DNA of 64,000 bases from assembly GCF_009766085.1 (NCBI RefSeq), contig NZ_LMUF01000011.1, positions 1 through 64,000 on the forward strand, written 5' to 3'. Shown here piece after piece: positions 54,250 through 61,778 of this stretch (position 1 is the first letter of the stretch; every line of letters starts with the position of its first letter). Made by a program: the position numbers and the translations under genes. Source of the DNA: Burkholderia sp. S171 (GTDB taxonomy: Bacteria; Pseudomonadota; Gammaproteobacteria; Burkholderiales; Burkholderiaceae). Under the pieces are notes generated by a model, which was not told where the DNA came from, searched no databases, and was given only the letters and a program-made list of their open reading frames with translations.

Positions 54250-55803
54250 TTAGGCGGTCGCGCTGGCCTTCGCGTGCTGGAACATGTTTGCCCCGGTCGC
54301 TTTCGCCTTAGCCCGCTGCTTTGCTTTTTGCTTGGCGATATCCAGCACTCGCAGTTCGGTTGGCGTTAGCGCGCATCTTTCGCTTTCGAACGGCGGCTCG
54401 TTACACGGCTCGTCGTCCAACAGCAGGGCCGGTGTCACTGAATCAGCCAGGACAACCGCCGGACATTGAACGGGCGCGGGTGCTGCCACGGCCTCTACAA
54501 CCGGCTCATGCGCTTCCGGGGTGCCAGCACAAGGGCAAGGCTCGGCGGGCGGCGTGGCGGCCTGCTCGACCAGTGCCTTACCAGCCTTGAACTGCGCCAC
54601 AGCCTGTGCAATGGAACTTAGCTTTTTCACTGGTGGGGGTGCTGATGCCTTCGCCGCTTGCGCCGCGAGTATTTCAGCGTTGGCCTTCTTAATCGCTGCC
54701 GCCATCTCTGCCTTGTCGGCAGCTTTCTTCAATTCGCACTCCCGTTCCTCCCTGTACGCCGCCAGCAACGTGTCTAACCGGGTCACCACCGCCTTGGGGT
54801 TCACCTGTTGTTCGTACCCGATAGGCCGCGCCCAAAACACCCAGTTACGAATTCCCCACCGCAACACCGGCTCATGTCCGGGCAAGTCGGCCATGGAATC
54901 GATCTTCTCGAACGCCGTACGCAGATCCCGGAAGGCACGCACCGCCAGCGGAGCATGGTGTTCAGGCTGATATTGGACAACCAAACTTTCCCAGAGTAAT
55001 CCAGCGGAATTCCGGGTAGATGCTGTACAAAATTTCGGAAACTTCAAAATGCTCTCAAGGAGAACCGGGGTTTGGTTTTCGGGGTCGGTCTTCCCTGAAT
55101 CGGTTTTCGAATTGCTCGTTGATGCTTCTGTGGAAAGCGAAGCGTCCACAAAGTCTTTTAGACCTGTACATGCAACACCTACATGCAAACCTAAGTTTTT
55201 AAGCGGGACAAAATTGGTGCTAATGCATTGGGACAAATTTTGTTCTAATGCAGCGGGACAAAATCCCTCCGCTTGGCCTTGCTGGGCTTGGGTTTTAGGT
55301 TTTAACAAGTGTTTAAAATTCTGCGAATCCGGCCACCCGCTTAAATAGGCTGAACCTTCGGCTACCAGCGGCCGAATTTGCAGCATGTTGGTTTTGGTTT
55401 TCATCATGCATGTGGCAATCAATTTGCAATCACGCAAAACTTTCAACCAATAATCAAACTGGCGCTCCGTGCATTTGTATTTCTTCGCCCACTTGGCAAT
55501 GGGCCGCCCCCAGTAAAAGCAGTTGTGCCGTTTGCTGAAGTTTTGAACGCGGTCGCGCTGCTGCCATAGATCGAGAATATCCTCGTATAAATCGGCGGCT
55601 TCGAATGAGATACGGTCTTTGGGGGTATGGCAAAGTGAGCGGTAAAGGTCGCGCCGTGCTCGCCATGCACCGGGCGCGGTCATATCGAACGCTGATACCG
55701 TTTTAAGTCGTGGCGGTTTAACAGCGTTATCAGGTTTGTCAATTCCCGCAATCAATTGCGCAGCAGACTCAACGGCCTGCATTTCAACTTCTGAATATTC
55801 CAC
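54250..55803 (-). CDS. Putative replication protein
   Basis: A 517-residue protein. The N-terminal part (about 40-150) reads RISFEAADLYEDILDLWQQR ... FYWGRPIAKWAKKYKCTERQ then FDYWLKVLRDCKLIATCMMK, the winged-helix pattern of phage and plasmid replication initiators. The C-terminal half is Ala/Lys-rich and Pro-rich, probably extended. A dyad at 55748-55759 (reverse orientation) codes Gln-Leu-Ile-Ala. GTG at 55803 after AAGGTGG is preferred to a GTG nine bases earlier. No helicase or primase motif is visible, so the role is tentative. Confidence 0.55.
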   Translation of the reverse strand: MEYSEVEMQAVESAAQLIAGIDKPDNAVKPPRLKTVSAFDMTAPGAWRARRDLYRSLCHTPKDRISFEAADLYEDILDLWQQRDRVQNFSKRHNCFYWGRPIAKWAKKYKCTERQFDYWLKVLRDCKLIATCMMKTKTNMLQIRPLVAEGSAYLSGWPDSQNFKHLLKPKTQAQQGQAEGFCPAALEQNLSQCISTNFVPLKNLGLHVGVACTGLKDFVDASLSTEASTSNSKTDSGKTDPENQTPVLLESILKFPKFCTASTRNSAGLLWESLVVQYQPEHHAPLAVRAFRDLRTAFEKIDSMADLPGHEPVLRWGIRNWVFWARPIGYEQQVNPKAVVTRLDTLLAAYREERECELKKAADKAEMAAAIKKANAEILAAQAAKASAPPPVKKLSSIAQAVAQFKAGKALVEQAATPPAEPCPCAGTPEAHEPVVEAVAAPAPVQCPAVVLADSVTPALLLDDEPCNEPPFESERCALTPTELRVLDIAKQKAKQRAKAKATGANMFQHAKASATA

Positions 55804-55834
55804 GATTACCACCTTGACTAAGGGTTAAAAAGCT

Positions 55835-55936
55835 TTGCTTAGTCCGTGCGTGGTGGCTATAATCACATTTGTCTGTTCGTGATTTAACCACTACGAATAT
55901 TTTATAAGCCGTCCTCTCCGGGGCGGCTTTTTCTTT
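55835..55936 (+). ncRNA. Candidate small RNA with sigma-70 promoter and terminator
   Basis: TTGCTT (55835-55840) and TATAAT (55858-55863) are 17 bases apart, a near-consensus promoter on the plus strand. A terminator stem AGCCGTCC / GGGCGGCT (55907-55928) followed by TTTTTCTTT lies about 45 bases downstream, with no open frame between. A transcript of roughly 65 bases is predicted, divergent from the replication-like gene. Confidence 0.5.
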
Positions 55937-56129
55937 ATGCGCGATTCAACGGTGCGGCGGTCACATACACCACGGTCGTCAAACCCATAAACAGCAGAAC
56001 TGCAATAGCCGATAACAGCATTGTCACCGGTTCGAATCCGTCCGATAAAGCTAGCCATATCCAAACGGCTAGCGCTTCGGCGGTCATGGTCAGCATGAAT
56101 GCCACTACGGTCTTTTTAAAATCACTCAT
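55935..56129 (-). CDS. Small two-helix membrane protein
   Basis: A 64-residue protein with two hydrophobic segments (VVAFMLTMTAEALAVWIWLA and MLLSAIAVLLFMGLTTVVYV). GGAGCG precedes the ATG at 56129; it overlaps the ribbon-helix-helix gene by 8 bases. Size and topology would suit a holin, but no endolysin gene is near, so it may be something else. Confidence 0.6.
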   Translation of the reverse strand: MSDFKKTVVAFMLTMTAEALAVWIWLALSDGFEPVTMLLSAIAVLLFMGLTTVVYVTAAPLNRA

Positions 56130-56322
56130 GATTCGCTCCGCGTATTGCCTCCCCATACATTCGCTCCCGCTCCAAATACCGATCAACGTATTCAGAAAGG
56201 GCAATGCGAGCCATTGCGCCAAGTGGAGCACCAGATTTTTCAGTAACGACTCTGGCTTTTTCCCGCAATTCAGGGGTAAGTAAAAAGGAGGTGCAGAGTA
56301 ACGGGCCTTTCGGATTAGCCAT
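56122..56322 (-). CDS. Ribbon-helix-helix-like regulator
   Basis: A 66-residue protein: FLLTPELREKARVVTEKSGA then MARIALSEYVDRYLERERM fits the Arc/CopG ribbon-helix-helix fold. A palindrome 36 bases upstream (56358-56377) is a likely autoregulatory operator. It is a second candidate reader of the dispersed dyad. Confidence 0.65.
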   Translation of the reverse strand: MANPKGPLLCTSFLLTPELREKARVVTEKSGAPLGAMARIALSEYVDRYLERERMYGEAIRGANHE

Positions 56323-56357
56323 GACGTTCACCAGTTGAGATTCAATACCCCATCCTA

Positions 56358-56377
56358 AAATCGGGTAGTACCGATTT
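56358..56377. promoter_or_regulatory. Inverted repeat, candidate operator
   Basis: AAATCGG-GTAGTA-CCGATTT, two perfect 7-base arms around 6 bases, just upstream of the ribbon-helix-helix gene. The remaining 56378-56686 is non-coding as far as I can judge; a minus-strand frame at 56384-56659 lacks support. Confidence 0.55.
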
Positions 56378-56686
56378 CAACAATTATTTTTTAGCGCATT
56401 TTAGTGAGAAATCACAATTTGATAAATAATGTGGAATAACAGCCCAAAACATCCCCGTCACGCCTGTTTTGCTCTGGAATATATTTGGTAGTTGGAAAGA
56501 ATTTTGTAAGGCGGCTTCAGTGCGTCGGTGGATTAGTGGGATTCGATGCGCAGTAGCCTGCATAGGCTCAGGTTCCGACTGCTGATAGAAGTCTTCACCG
56601 GGCAGAACGCTAACGTATTTGGTCGGTCCTTCTGATATGTTGAAAGCACTTTCTGCCAAAAACGCACATCTAGACCGGAGAATGAC

Positions 56687-56980
56687 ATGATTGAATGGCT
56701 CGGCCTTGCATACGAGATTGCCAAAGACCTTAAAGACCGGCTTAAGTGGGAGGAACGGGAAAAGCAGGTAGACCGTGAGTGGTTGGATAAGTCAGGGTTT
56801 GCGAAACACGTTATGGGTTCAGGGATTGATCTGTACTGGAGTCGCCCCGATAGCATCGCCACGTATGAGCTAGACGGGTGGTCGGTGATTTGCGAGCTAG
56901 ACCCAAAGAACCGCATCCGTTACCGGTTGGTTCGGTACGATGGAACGACGCTCATCGGCAGGGCAGCGAAACGCGATTGA
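56687..56980 (+). CDS. Unknown protein, plus-strand cargo gene
   Basis: A 97-residue protein not recognised: MIEWLGLAYEIAKDLKDRLK then WEEREKQVDREWLDKSGFAK, an N-terminal helix, followed by a beta-rich part (YELDGWSVICELDPKNRIRY). GGAGAATGAC precedes the ATG. It is one of few plus-strand genes and lies near attR. A dyad begins 6 bases after its stop (56986-56997). Confidence 0.65.
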   Translation: MIEWLGLAYEIAKDLKDRLKWEEREKQVDREWLDKSGFAKHVMGSGIDLYWSRPDSIATYELDGWSVICELDPKNRIRYRLVRYDGTTLIGRAAKRD

Positions 56981-57142
56981 CCCACGCAATTGATTGCACA
57001 GCGTGAGGCAATCAAAACTCGGCGGTACGCAACTTGATAATGTTCGCCGGGTGCGCACCGTACTTTCGTTCCGCTACTTGGAAAATCGCCTCCTGTCCTT
57101 TCTCAAAAACAGCGGCAATCGAAACGAATGCGTTTATTTGTG

Positions 57143-57436
57143 TTATTTGCGGACTGCGTTAAGCAAAATGGTCAGCACGTCCCATTTCGTAAGCAAGTAG
57201 CTGATCAGAGCGACTATTGGCGCTAACGCATACAGAGCACCTTTGACGAAGGTAACCTGATGCCGAACTTGATCAATTTTTTCGCCGTGAGATTTCACGT
57301 CAGAAATCAGCCGATCGACGCTAGCCGTCAGTTTTCCTATCTCAAGCATGACAAACCGAATGTCCGAGGTCGCATAAAGGTCGCGCGGAGGGGGAATCTC
57401 AGCAAATTCCTTCGGCGTCTCGTTAAGTTCAGCCAC
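57143..57436 (-). CDS. Coiled-coil protein with C-terminal membrane helix
   Basis: A 97-residue protein. A predicted helix/coiled coil (MLEIGKLTASVDRLISDVKS then HGEKIDQVRHQVTFVKGALY) is followed by one hydrophobic segment ALAPIVALISYLLT near the C-terminus. GTG start at 57436 after GGGAGG, overlapping the upstream gene by 8 bases. Forms a two-gene unit with it near attR. Not recognised. Confidence 0.62.
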   Translation of the reverse strand: MAELNETPKEFAEIPPPRDLYATSDIRFVMLEIGKLTASVDRLISDVKSHGEKIDQVRHQVTFVKGALYALAPIVALISYLLTKWDVLTILLNAVRK

Positions 57437-57704
57437 TCGTTGCCTCCCACTTTTCCTTGATCCAAGACCAAATGTTGGGGTTCGCGCGACCATAGTACGT
57501 ACTTACGCCCAACACGACAGCAGCGCCGCTCTCGCCCTTGGTTATTTCCAGTAGGTCGGAGACTTCTTGTACGGTCCCTTTCGAGGCGACTAACCATGCG
57601 TTGTCTCGAATCTTTAGGAAATTGCCAACAAATGCTGATTCAATCTTGCCCGGCAAATTCTCCGAGCCTTTATCACCTTGGCCGATAATCGCAAATATCG
57701 CCAT
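57429..57704 (-). CDS. Small soluble protein, partner of the membrane protein
   Basis: A 91-residue protein not recognised: MAIFAIIGQGDKGSENLPGK ... VASKGTVQEVSDLLEITKGE then SGAAVVLGVSTYYGRANPNI and a C-terminal WSWIKEKWEA. The ATG at 57704 is preferred over an ATG four codons upstream, which overlaps the ribosome binding site. The pair sits at the right end of the element, where cargo such as defence genes is often found; its function is open. Confidence 0.62.
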   Translation of the reverse strand: MAIFAIIGQGDKGSENLPGKIESAFVGNFLKIRDNAWLVASKGTVQEVSDLLEITKGESGAAVVLGVSTYYGRANPNIWSWIKEKWEATSG

Positions 57705-57912
57705 GCTAACGACCATCCTTTCGACTTTTTCGTGTGTGGTTTTGTTGCATCATTTCAGTGCGGTGCTCGTGGGCGTTCGGTTTGAGGGTACATTATTTTC
57801 GGTGCCCTATCAATCAGCCGGGCGACGCCAGCGCCACCAAGTGCGGCGACAGAAGCTTAGACGTATCGTGTTGCAAGCAGTTGCACCCTACCCGCCGTGC
57901 ACGCCCGCGAAT

Positions 57913-57930
57913 CCGTACATAAACCGTACA
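57913..57930 (+). promoter_or_regulatory. Right CCGTACA pair
   Basis: CCGTACA-TAAA-CCGTACACGG, same orientation, same 11-base phase and same trailing CGG as the left pair at 39786-39803. It lies 80 bases inside the right attachment repeat. No gene is visible in 57705-58010. Confidence 0.6.
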
Positions 57931-57960
57931 CGGCGGGCTTCGAATAGCTTTAGGCAAGAA

Positions 57961-57992
57961 AAAGGGGCTACGTGTTTTAGACGTAACCCCTT
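57961..57992 (-). terminator. Element-borne terminator for tRNA-Pro
   Basis: AAGGGGCTACGT and ACGTAACCCCTT form a 12-bp stem with one mismatch; on the minus strand it is followed by TTTTTCTTG. It replaces the original tRNA terminator at 39566-39598, which integration moved 18 kb away. Confidence 0.8.
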
Positions 57993-58010
57993 GTTTCTAC
58001 AGCGTTTTTG

Positions 58011-58056
58011 GTGGTCGGAGCGAAAGGATTCGAACCTTCGACCCTCTGATCCCAAA
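58011..58056. other. attR: 46-bp repeat within tRNA-Pro
   Basis: Identical to 39608-39653. It forms the 3' half of the working tRNA-Pro gene, so the element itself supplies the bases from the anticodon loop to CCA. Confidence 0.95.
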
Positions 58057-58088
58057 TCAGATGCGCTACCAGGCTGCGCTACGCTCCG
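58012..58088 (-). tRNA. tRNA-Pro (anticodon TGG)
   Basis: On the minus strand the 77 bases fold as a cloverleaf: acceptor CGGAGCG paired with CGCTCCG, D-arm with AGCCTGGTAG, anticodon loop TTTGGGA region with anticodon TGG, T-arm with GGTTCGAATCC, and an encoded CCA (58012-58014). It is intact and is the integration target of the element. Confidence 0.96.
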
Positions 58089-58229
58089 ACAAGAACGAGA
58101 TGATAGCGTTTTACTGATGCCCGCGCAATCGAAACTATCCGGATCGTGAAGTCGAGCCCGAAGTCGCAGCACGATCGCGGCCTTTGCCGGTCCAAATTCA
58201 AAACCTCAACCCCAAAATGGAGACCTTCG

Positions 58230-58688
58230 ATGAACCTCATTCTCTGGCGCCACGCTGAAGCAGAAGACCAGGCTGCGAGCGATCTCGTGCGCCAACTGAC
58301 GCCGCGCGGCGTAAAACAAGCTCAGGCCGCGGCGAAGTGGCTGAAAAGCCGCCTGGACGACGACGCGGTGTTTCTCGTCAGTCCGGCCACCCGCACGATC
58401 CAGACGATGGAAGCGTTTGGCGACCGGTATCGCGTGGTAAAGGAGTTGGCGCCGGGCGCCAGCGCCCAAGCCGTGCTGGATGCCGCGGAGTGGCCGCGCG
58501 GCGTCGCGGAAACTGTTGTCGTAGTCGGACACCAACCGACACTCGGGCACGTCGCGGCTTCGCTGATGACCGGCCACGAAGCCGAATGGACCCTGAAGAA
58601 AGGCGGTATCTGGTGGTTCCAGCAACGCTCGCGCGCGGGCGACGATCAAGTCGTCCTGCGTGCAGTGACCAGTCCTGACCTGCTGTAG
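58230..58688 (+). CDS. sixA: SixA-like histidine phosphatase
   Basis: Phosphohistidine phosphatase of the histidine-phosphatase superfamily, 152 residues. The catalytic RHG-type motif is LILWRHAEAED at the N-terminus (His 8), with TPRGVKQAQAAAKWL, SPATRTIQTME (second Arg) and VVVGHQPTLG (second His). SixA removes phosphate from HPt domains or PTS proteins. The ATG at 58230 follows TGGAGA; a 28-residue extension is not supported. Confidence 0.88.
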   Translation: MNLILWRHAEAEDQAASDLVRQLTPRGVKQAQAAAKWLKSRLDDDAVFLVSPATRTIQTMEAFGDRYRVVKELAPGASAQAVLDAAEWPRGVAETVVVVGHQPTLGHVAASLMTGHEAEWTLKKGGIWWFQQRSRAGDDQVVLRAVTSPDLL

Positions 58689-58852
58689 CACGAGACTGCA
58701 GCAATAGCCCAAACGCCCCCAAGGCGGCAAAACCGTGGCGTCGCGGTGACGCTTCATTGAATCGTCATAGTCACGCCATGCGAGCGTCATTCGGAATACT
58801 TACATTGGCGGCTAACCGTAAGACGTCAGCCAAATCCACTTGGGGATTGCCA

Positions 58853-59704
58853 ATGCAGAAATCGACGACGCTCGCTTTATTGAGCACATCGAATGGACTG
58901 AGCGGGTCTGGTGGCTCGAACGTGACCGAACTTCGCGAACTCCGCGAATCTCGCCGGCGTTTGCCGAGTGCGGCGGAGACGGTGACGGGGCAACATCGGC
59001 TGCGGGTATCGTGGGCGCATTCCGAAGCTGAATTGCGCGAAGCACAGCGCCTTCGATACCGCGTGTTCGCCGACGAAATGGGAGCACAACTGAAGGGTCC
59101 GGCGGGCCTGGACGTGGACGCATTCGATGCCTTTTGCGATCACTTGCTCGTCCGCGACCTGAACACGTTGAAAGTGGTGGGAACGTATCGCGTGCTGCCT
59201 CCGCATCAGGCGGCGCGGGCGGGACGCTTGTATGCCGAAAGTGAATTCGATGTCTCCCGCCTCGCGCATCTGCGCCCAAAGCTGGTGGAACTCGGCCGCT
59301 CGTGCGTGCATGCGGACTATCGCAGCGGTGGCGTAATCATGTCGCTGTGGGGCGGCCTGGCCGCGTACATGAAGCAGAACGGCTACGAGACCATGCTCGG
59401 TTGCGCGAGCGTCGCGATGGCGGACGGTGGTCACTACGCCGCCGACCTGTACGAGGGGTTGGCGAAGGAAGCGCTGACATCGCCGGAATACAGGGCGTTT
59501 GCGCATACGCCGCTTCCGGTGCAGGAACTGCGGACGGGCGCCAAGGTAGCGCCGCCACCTCTGCTGAAGGGCTATTTGCGCCTGGGTGCAAAAATTTGCG
59601 GCGCGCCCGCGTGGGACCCGGATTTCAATACGGCAGACTTTTTGACCCTGCTGCGGATATCGGAGATTGGGGACCGTTACGCACGTCACTTCATGGCCGA
59701 CTGA
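58853..59704 (+). CDS. olsB: Ornithine N-acyltransferase (OlsB-like, GNAT)
   Basis: Transfers a 3-hydroxyacyl group from ACP to ornithine, the first step of ornithine lipid synthesis in the inner membrane. The 283-residue protein has the family segments EAQRLRYRVFADEMGAQL, GTYRVLPPHQAARAGRLYAE and VELGRSCVHADYRSGGVIMSLWGG, which include the acyl donor-binding GNAT core. The ATG at 58853 follows GGGGA; an earlier ATG at 58757 is less likely. No olsA is adjacent. Confidence 0.88.
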   Translation: MQKSTTLALLSTSNGLSGSGGSNVTELRELRESRRRLPSAAETVTGQHRLRVSWAHSEAELREAQRLRYRVFADEMGAQLKGPAGLDVDAFDAFCDHLLVRDLNTLKVVGTYRVLPPHQAARAGRLYAESEFDVSRLAHLRPKLVELGRSCVHADYRSGGVIMSLWGGLAAYMKQNGYETMLGCASVAMADGGHYAADLYEGLAKEALTSPEYRAFAHTPLPVQELRTGAKVAPPPLLKGYLRLGAKICGAPAWDPDFNTADFLTLLRISEIGDRYARHFMAD

Positions 59705-59909
59705 TCACGTCAACGAACAACAAAAAAGTGGAAGAGACAAAGCGCGCCAGCGATAACGATCAGACCAACACCGGTGGCGCGATGCCGACATCACGGCGCG
59801 CGGTCTACATTCTATTCAAGCGCAAGAATAGGTTCGAAGTCCGAACTACTTAGACACATCCAGAGAGTGGAGATGTCCCGCAAGGAGCCCCCGCCCCCCA
59901 CCGGGACTT

Positions 59910-61427
59910 TCAAACGCCCGTATAAACCACCCGATACGGCTTGCCAATCTTTTCCCACTCAGCCGCTTCCTGAACGAGGCTGTAGTCGGTAAGCGGATTG
60001 AGCGCGACCCAATCGTTGGGCAAACGCACATCGAAGCCGCCGTTGGCTAGCGAGACCTCAATGGCGGGAAATCCGACATCGGCCCGCCGCCGGCAAAGCA
60101 GCGCCGCAAGCCGCAGGCAAAACAACAAGGTCCAGTCGACATCGCGAGCATGCGAAAGCTTGCCCAACTTTCCGACATGCCCCAGCACCAGGCCGGCTAA
60201 TCGGGCCTGATCGGTTCGCGAGAATCCGGGCATATCCGCATGACTCGCGATATACGCAGAATGCTTGTGATAAGCGCTATGCGAGATGGAGAGGCCGATC
60301 TCGTGCAACGCCGCCGCCCATCCGAGGAACATCCGATTTTCGATCCGCCGTTCTGCATCGACATCGCCAGCTTCAAGCTGTTCATAAAAATTGATTGCCA
60401 GCTCGGCAATACGGCCCGATTGCTCGCTATCCACCGCATAGCGCCGCTTGAACCCCTCCACCGTCACCGTGCGCATGTCCTGATGCTGCGTGCGCCCCAG
60501 CAGGTCGTAGAGCACGCCGAGCCGCAACGCGCCGTCGGTGGTATCGACGTATTCAATCCCCAGCTCCTCGAACACGCCGAGCATGATCGACAAGCCGCCC
60601 GCGAGCACGGGGATCCGGTCAGCCTTCAACGCGATCAACTTCAGCCGGTTCACATTCTCGGCCTTGATCAGCGCCCTCTTCAGCCGCTCCAGCCCGCCGC
60701 GTGAAATGCCGTGGGTGATGCCGGGATCGTTGAAACCGTTCGCTTCGATCAACTCGGCCAGCGCCCGCGCCGTACCCGACGATCCAATGGCCTGATCCCA
60801 GCCCGTCTGCTTGTATTCGCTCGAGATAATCTCGATTTCGCGCTTGGCGGCGAGTTCGGCTTGCCGCATTGAATATTCATCGACATTACCGGCTGCGAAA
60901 AACTGCCGGCTGTGACTCACGCAGCCTATATACAGGCTTTCCATATGAATGGGCGTGTAGTGCGAGCCGATAATAAACTCTGTCGATCCACCGCCGATAT
61001 CCACGACCAGCCGCTTGCCCGCGCTCGCCGGCACCGAATGCGCAGCACCCGCATAAATGAGCCGCGCTTCTTCCCGCCCGGCAATCACTTCAATGGGAAA
61101 TCCGAGCGCGTTCTGCGCTTCGGCCAGGAATTCGTCAGCGTTTTTAGCCACCCGCAGCGTATTCGTCGCGACCGCGCGCACGTGGTCGGGATGGAAGTCC
61201 CGCAGCCGTTCGCCGAAACGCTTCAGCGCGTCCCAGCCGCGCAGTTGCGAGGCCCGGTCGAGGAATTTGTCCCGCGACAGGCCCGCCGCAAGCCGCACGG
61301 ACTCACGCAGTGCGTCGACCTGATAGATCGGGCTGCCGGAGGGCGTCTCCTCGACGCGTCCGACGATCAGCCTGAAGCTGTTCGATCCGAGATCTACGGC
61401 TGCCAAAAGATGAGGGGGGTTGACCAT
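59910..61427 (-). CDS. ppx: Exopolyphosphatase (Ppx/GppA)
   Basis: Hydrolyses inorganic polyphosphate or pppGpp, 505 residues. The N-terminal ASKHA ATPase-like fold has LAAVDLGSNSFRLIVGRVE (phosphate 1 motif) and LVVDIGGGSTEFIIG (second motif), and a C-terminal HD-like region with LHEIGLSISHSAYHKHSAYI. It is divergent from ppk with a 351-base gap, an arrangement that opposes synthesis and breakdown of polyphosphate. Confidence 0.94.
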   Translation of the reverse strand: MVNPPHLLAAVDLGSNSFRLIVGRVEETPSGSPIYQVDALRESVRLAAGLSRDKFLDRASQLRGWDALKRFGERLRDFHPDHVRAVATNTLRVAKNADEFLAEAQNALGFPIEVIAGREEARLIYAGAAHSVPASAGKRLVVDIGGGSTEFIIGSHYTPIHMESLYIGCVSHSRQFFAAGNVDEYSMRQAELAAKREIEIISSEYKQTGWDQAIGSSGTARALAELIEANGFNDPGITHGISRGGLERLKRALIKAENVNRLKLIALKADRIPVLAGGLSIMLGVFEELGIEYVDTTDGALRLGVLYDLLGRTQHQDMRTVTVEGFKRRYAVDSEQSGRIAELAINFYEQLEAGDVDAERRIENRMFLGWAAALHEIGLSISHSAYHKHSAYIASHADMPGFSRTDQARLAGLVLGHVGKLGKLSHARDVDWTLLFCLRLAALLCRRRADVGFPAIEVSLANGGFDVRLPNDWVALNPLTDYSLVQEAAEWEKIGKPYRVVYTGV

Positions 61428-61778
61428 CGATTTTCCAGGTTCCGTAGGGTTGTGCCCGCGAGTCGTGCAACTTCAAACGGTGCGGGCAGCATTTGAACAC
61501 GCCGAGCCGCGGCAGCGCGCCAATTTTAAGTCCAAGCGGAGGACTGTGCTGGTCTGGCAAATAATCCCATGCAGCAAACTGCGCCAATGAATCAGTTTCG
61601 ATTGTTAGACAAAAACAGGTCGCACAGGACGCAACGCAGGACAAACTTCGCCACGGTCGACCTTACCCGAGACGTGCGTTAGATTTATGACACCACGTTT
61701 TCACAAAAACGTCATCATACTGTGACGCATTCCGAGCGATCCTTGCACATTCTGTTTTTTTGACTGCCAATACTATCG
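61428..61778. other. ppx/ppk divergent promoter region
   Basis: The gap holds no gene. The possible PHO box lies in its right part (61709-61726), about 53 bases before the ppk start, where a ppk promoter would be expected. Confidence 0.55.
61709..61726 (+). promoter_or_regulatory. Possible PHO box
   Basis: ACGTCAT-CATA-CTGTGAC resembles the PhoB direct repeat CTGTCAT-N4-CTGTCAT (two 7-base units, 11-base period), with partial matches in each. Its place before ppk, next to a PhoR-like gene, fits phosphate control. Confidence 0.45.

Larger units (their letters stand above)
39950..56997. repeat. Family of 14 dispersed GCAATTGATTGC dyads
   Basis: Exact copies on the plus strand start at 39950, 41531, 43744, 44471, 44835, 45373, 47180, 48203, 48287, 51980, 54141 and 56986; reverse copies (GCAATCAATTGC) start at 41725 and 55748. 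Each is 12 bases. The half-sites GCAAT and ATTGC are inverted around a TG spacer. Most are preceded by CTGC and several followed by G, so the extended form is CTGCGCAATTGATTGCG. A degenerate copy is at 55415-55426. Eight copies lie in coding sequence, six between genes. All are inside the element, except one exact copy in a host lipoprotein gene at 37786-37797. Confidence 0.95.
39608..58056. mobile_element. 18.4-kb tRNA-Pro-integrated phage-like element
   Basis: The element is bounded by 46-bp identical direct repeats (39608-39653 and 58011-58056) that match the 3' half of tRNA-Pro, a classic tyrosine-integrase target. An integrase lies next to the left repeat. Gene content is phage-like (both terminase subunits, tape measure, hub, AlpA, ribbon-helix-helix protein), base composition is visibly more A/T-rich than the host, and most genes run on the minus strand as one block from 55803 to 44506. 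No portal, capsid, prohead protease, tube, sheath or endolysin gene is recognisable, so it is either a decayed prophage or a satellite. Confidence 0.92.

Noticed and set aside
56384..56659. 91-residue minus-strand frame
   Set aside because: It begins with TTG without a ribosome binding site and has no coding character; its other-strand neighbour at 56687 is better supported.
39950..56997. CRISPR array formed by the repeated 12-mer
   Set aside because: Repeats are too short, spacing varies from tens of bases to several kb and many copies lie inside genes.
60389..60400. Dyad-like AAAATTGATTGC in ppx
   Set aside because: One half-site is lost (two mismatches); it is explained by coding of Ala-Ile-Asn-Phe.
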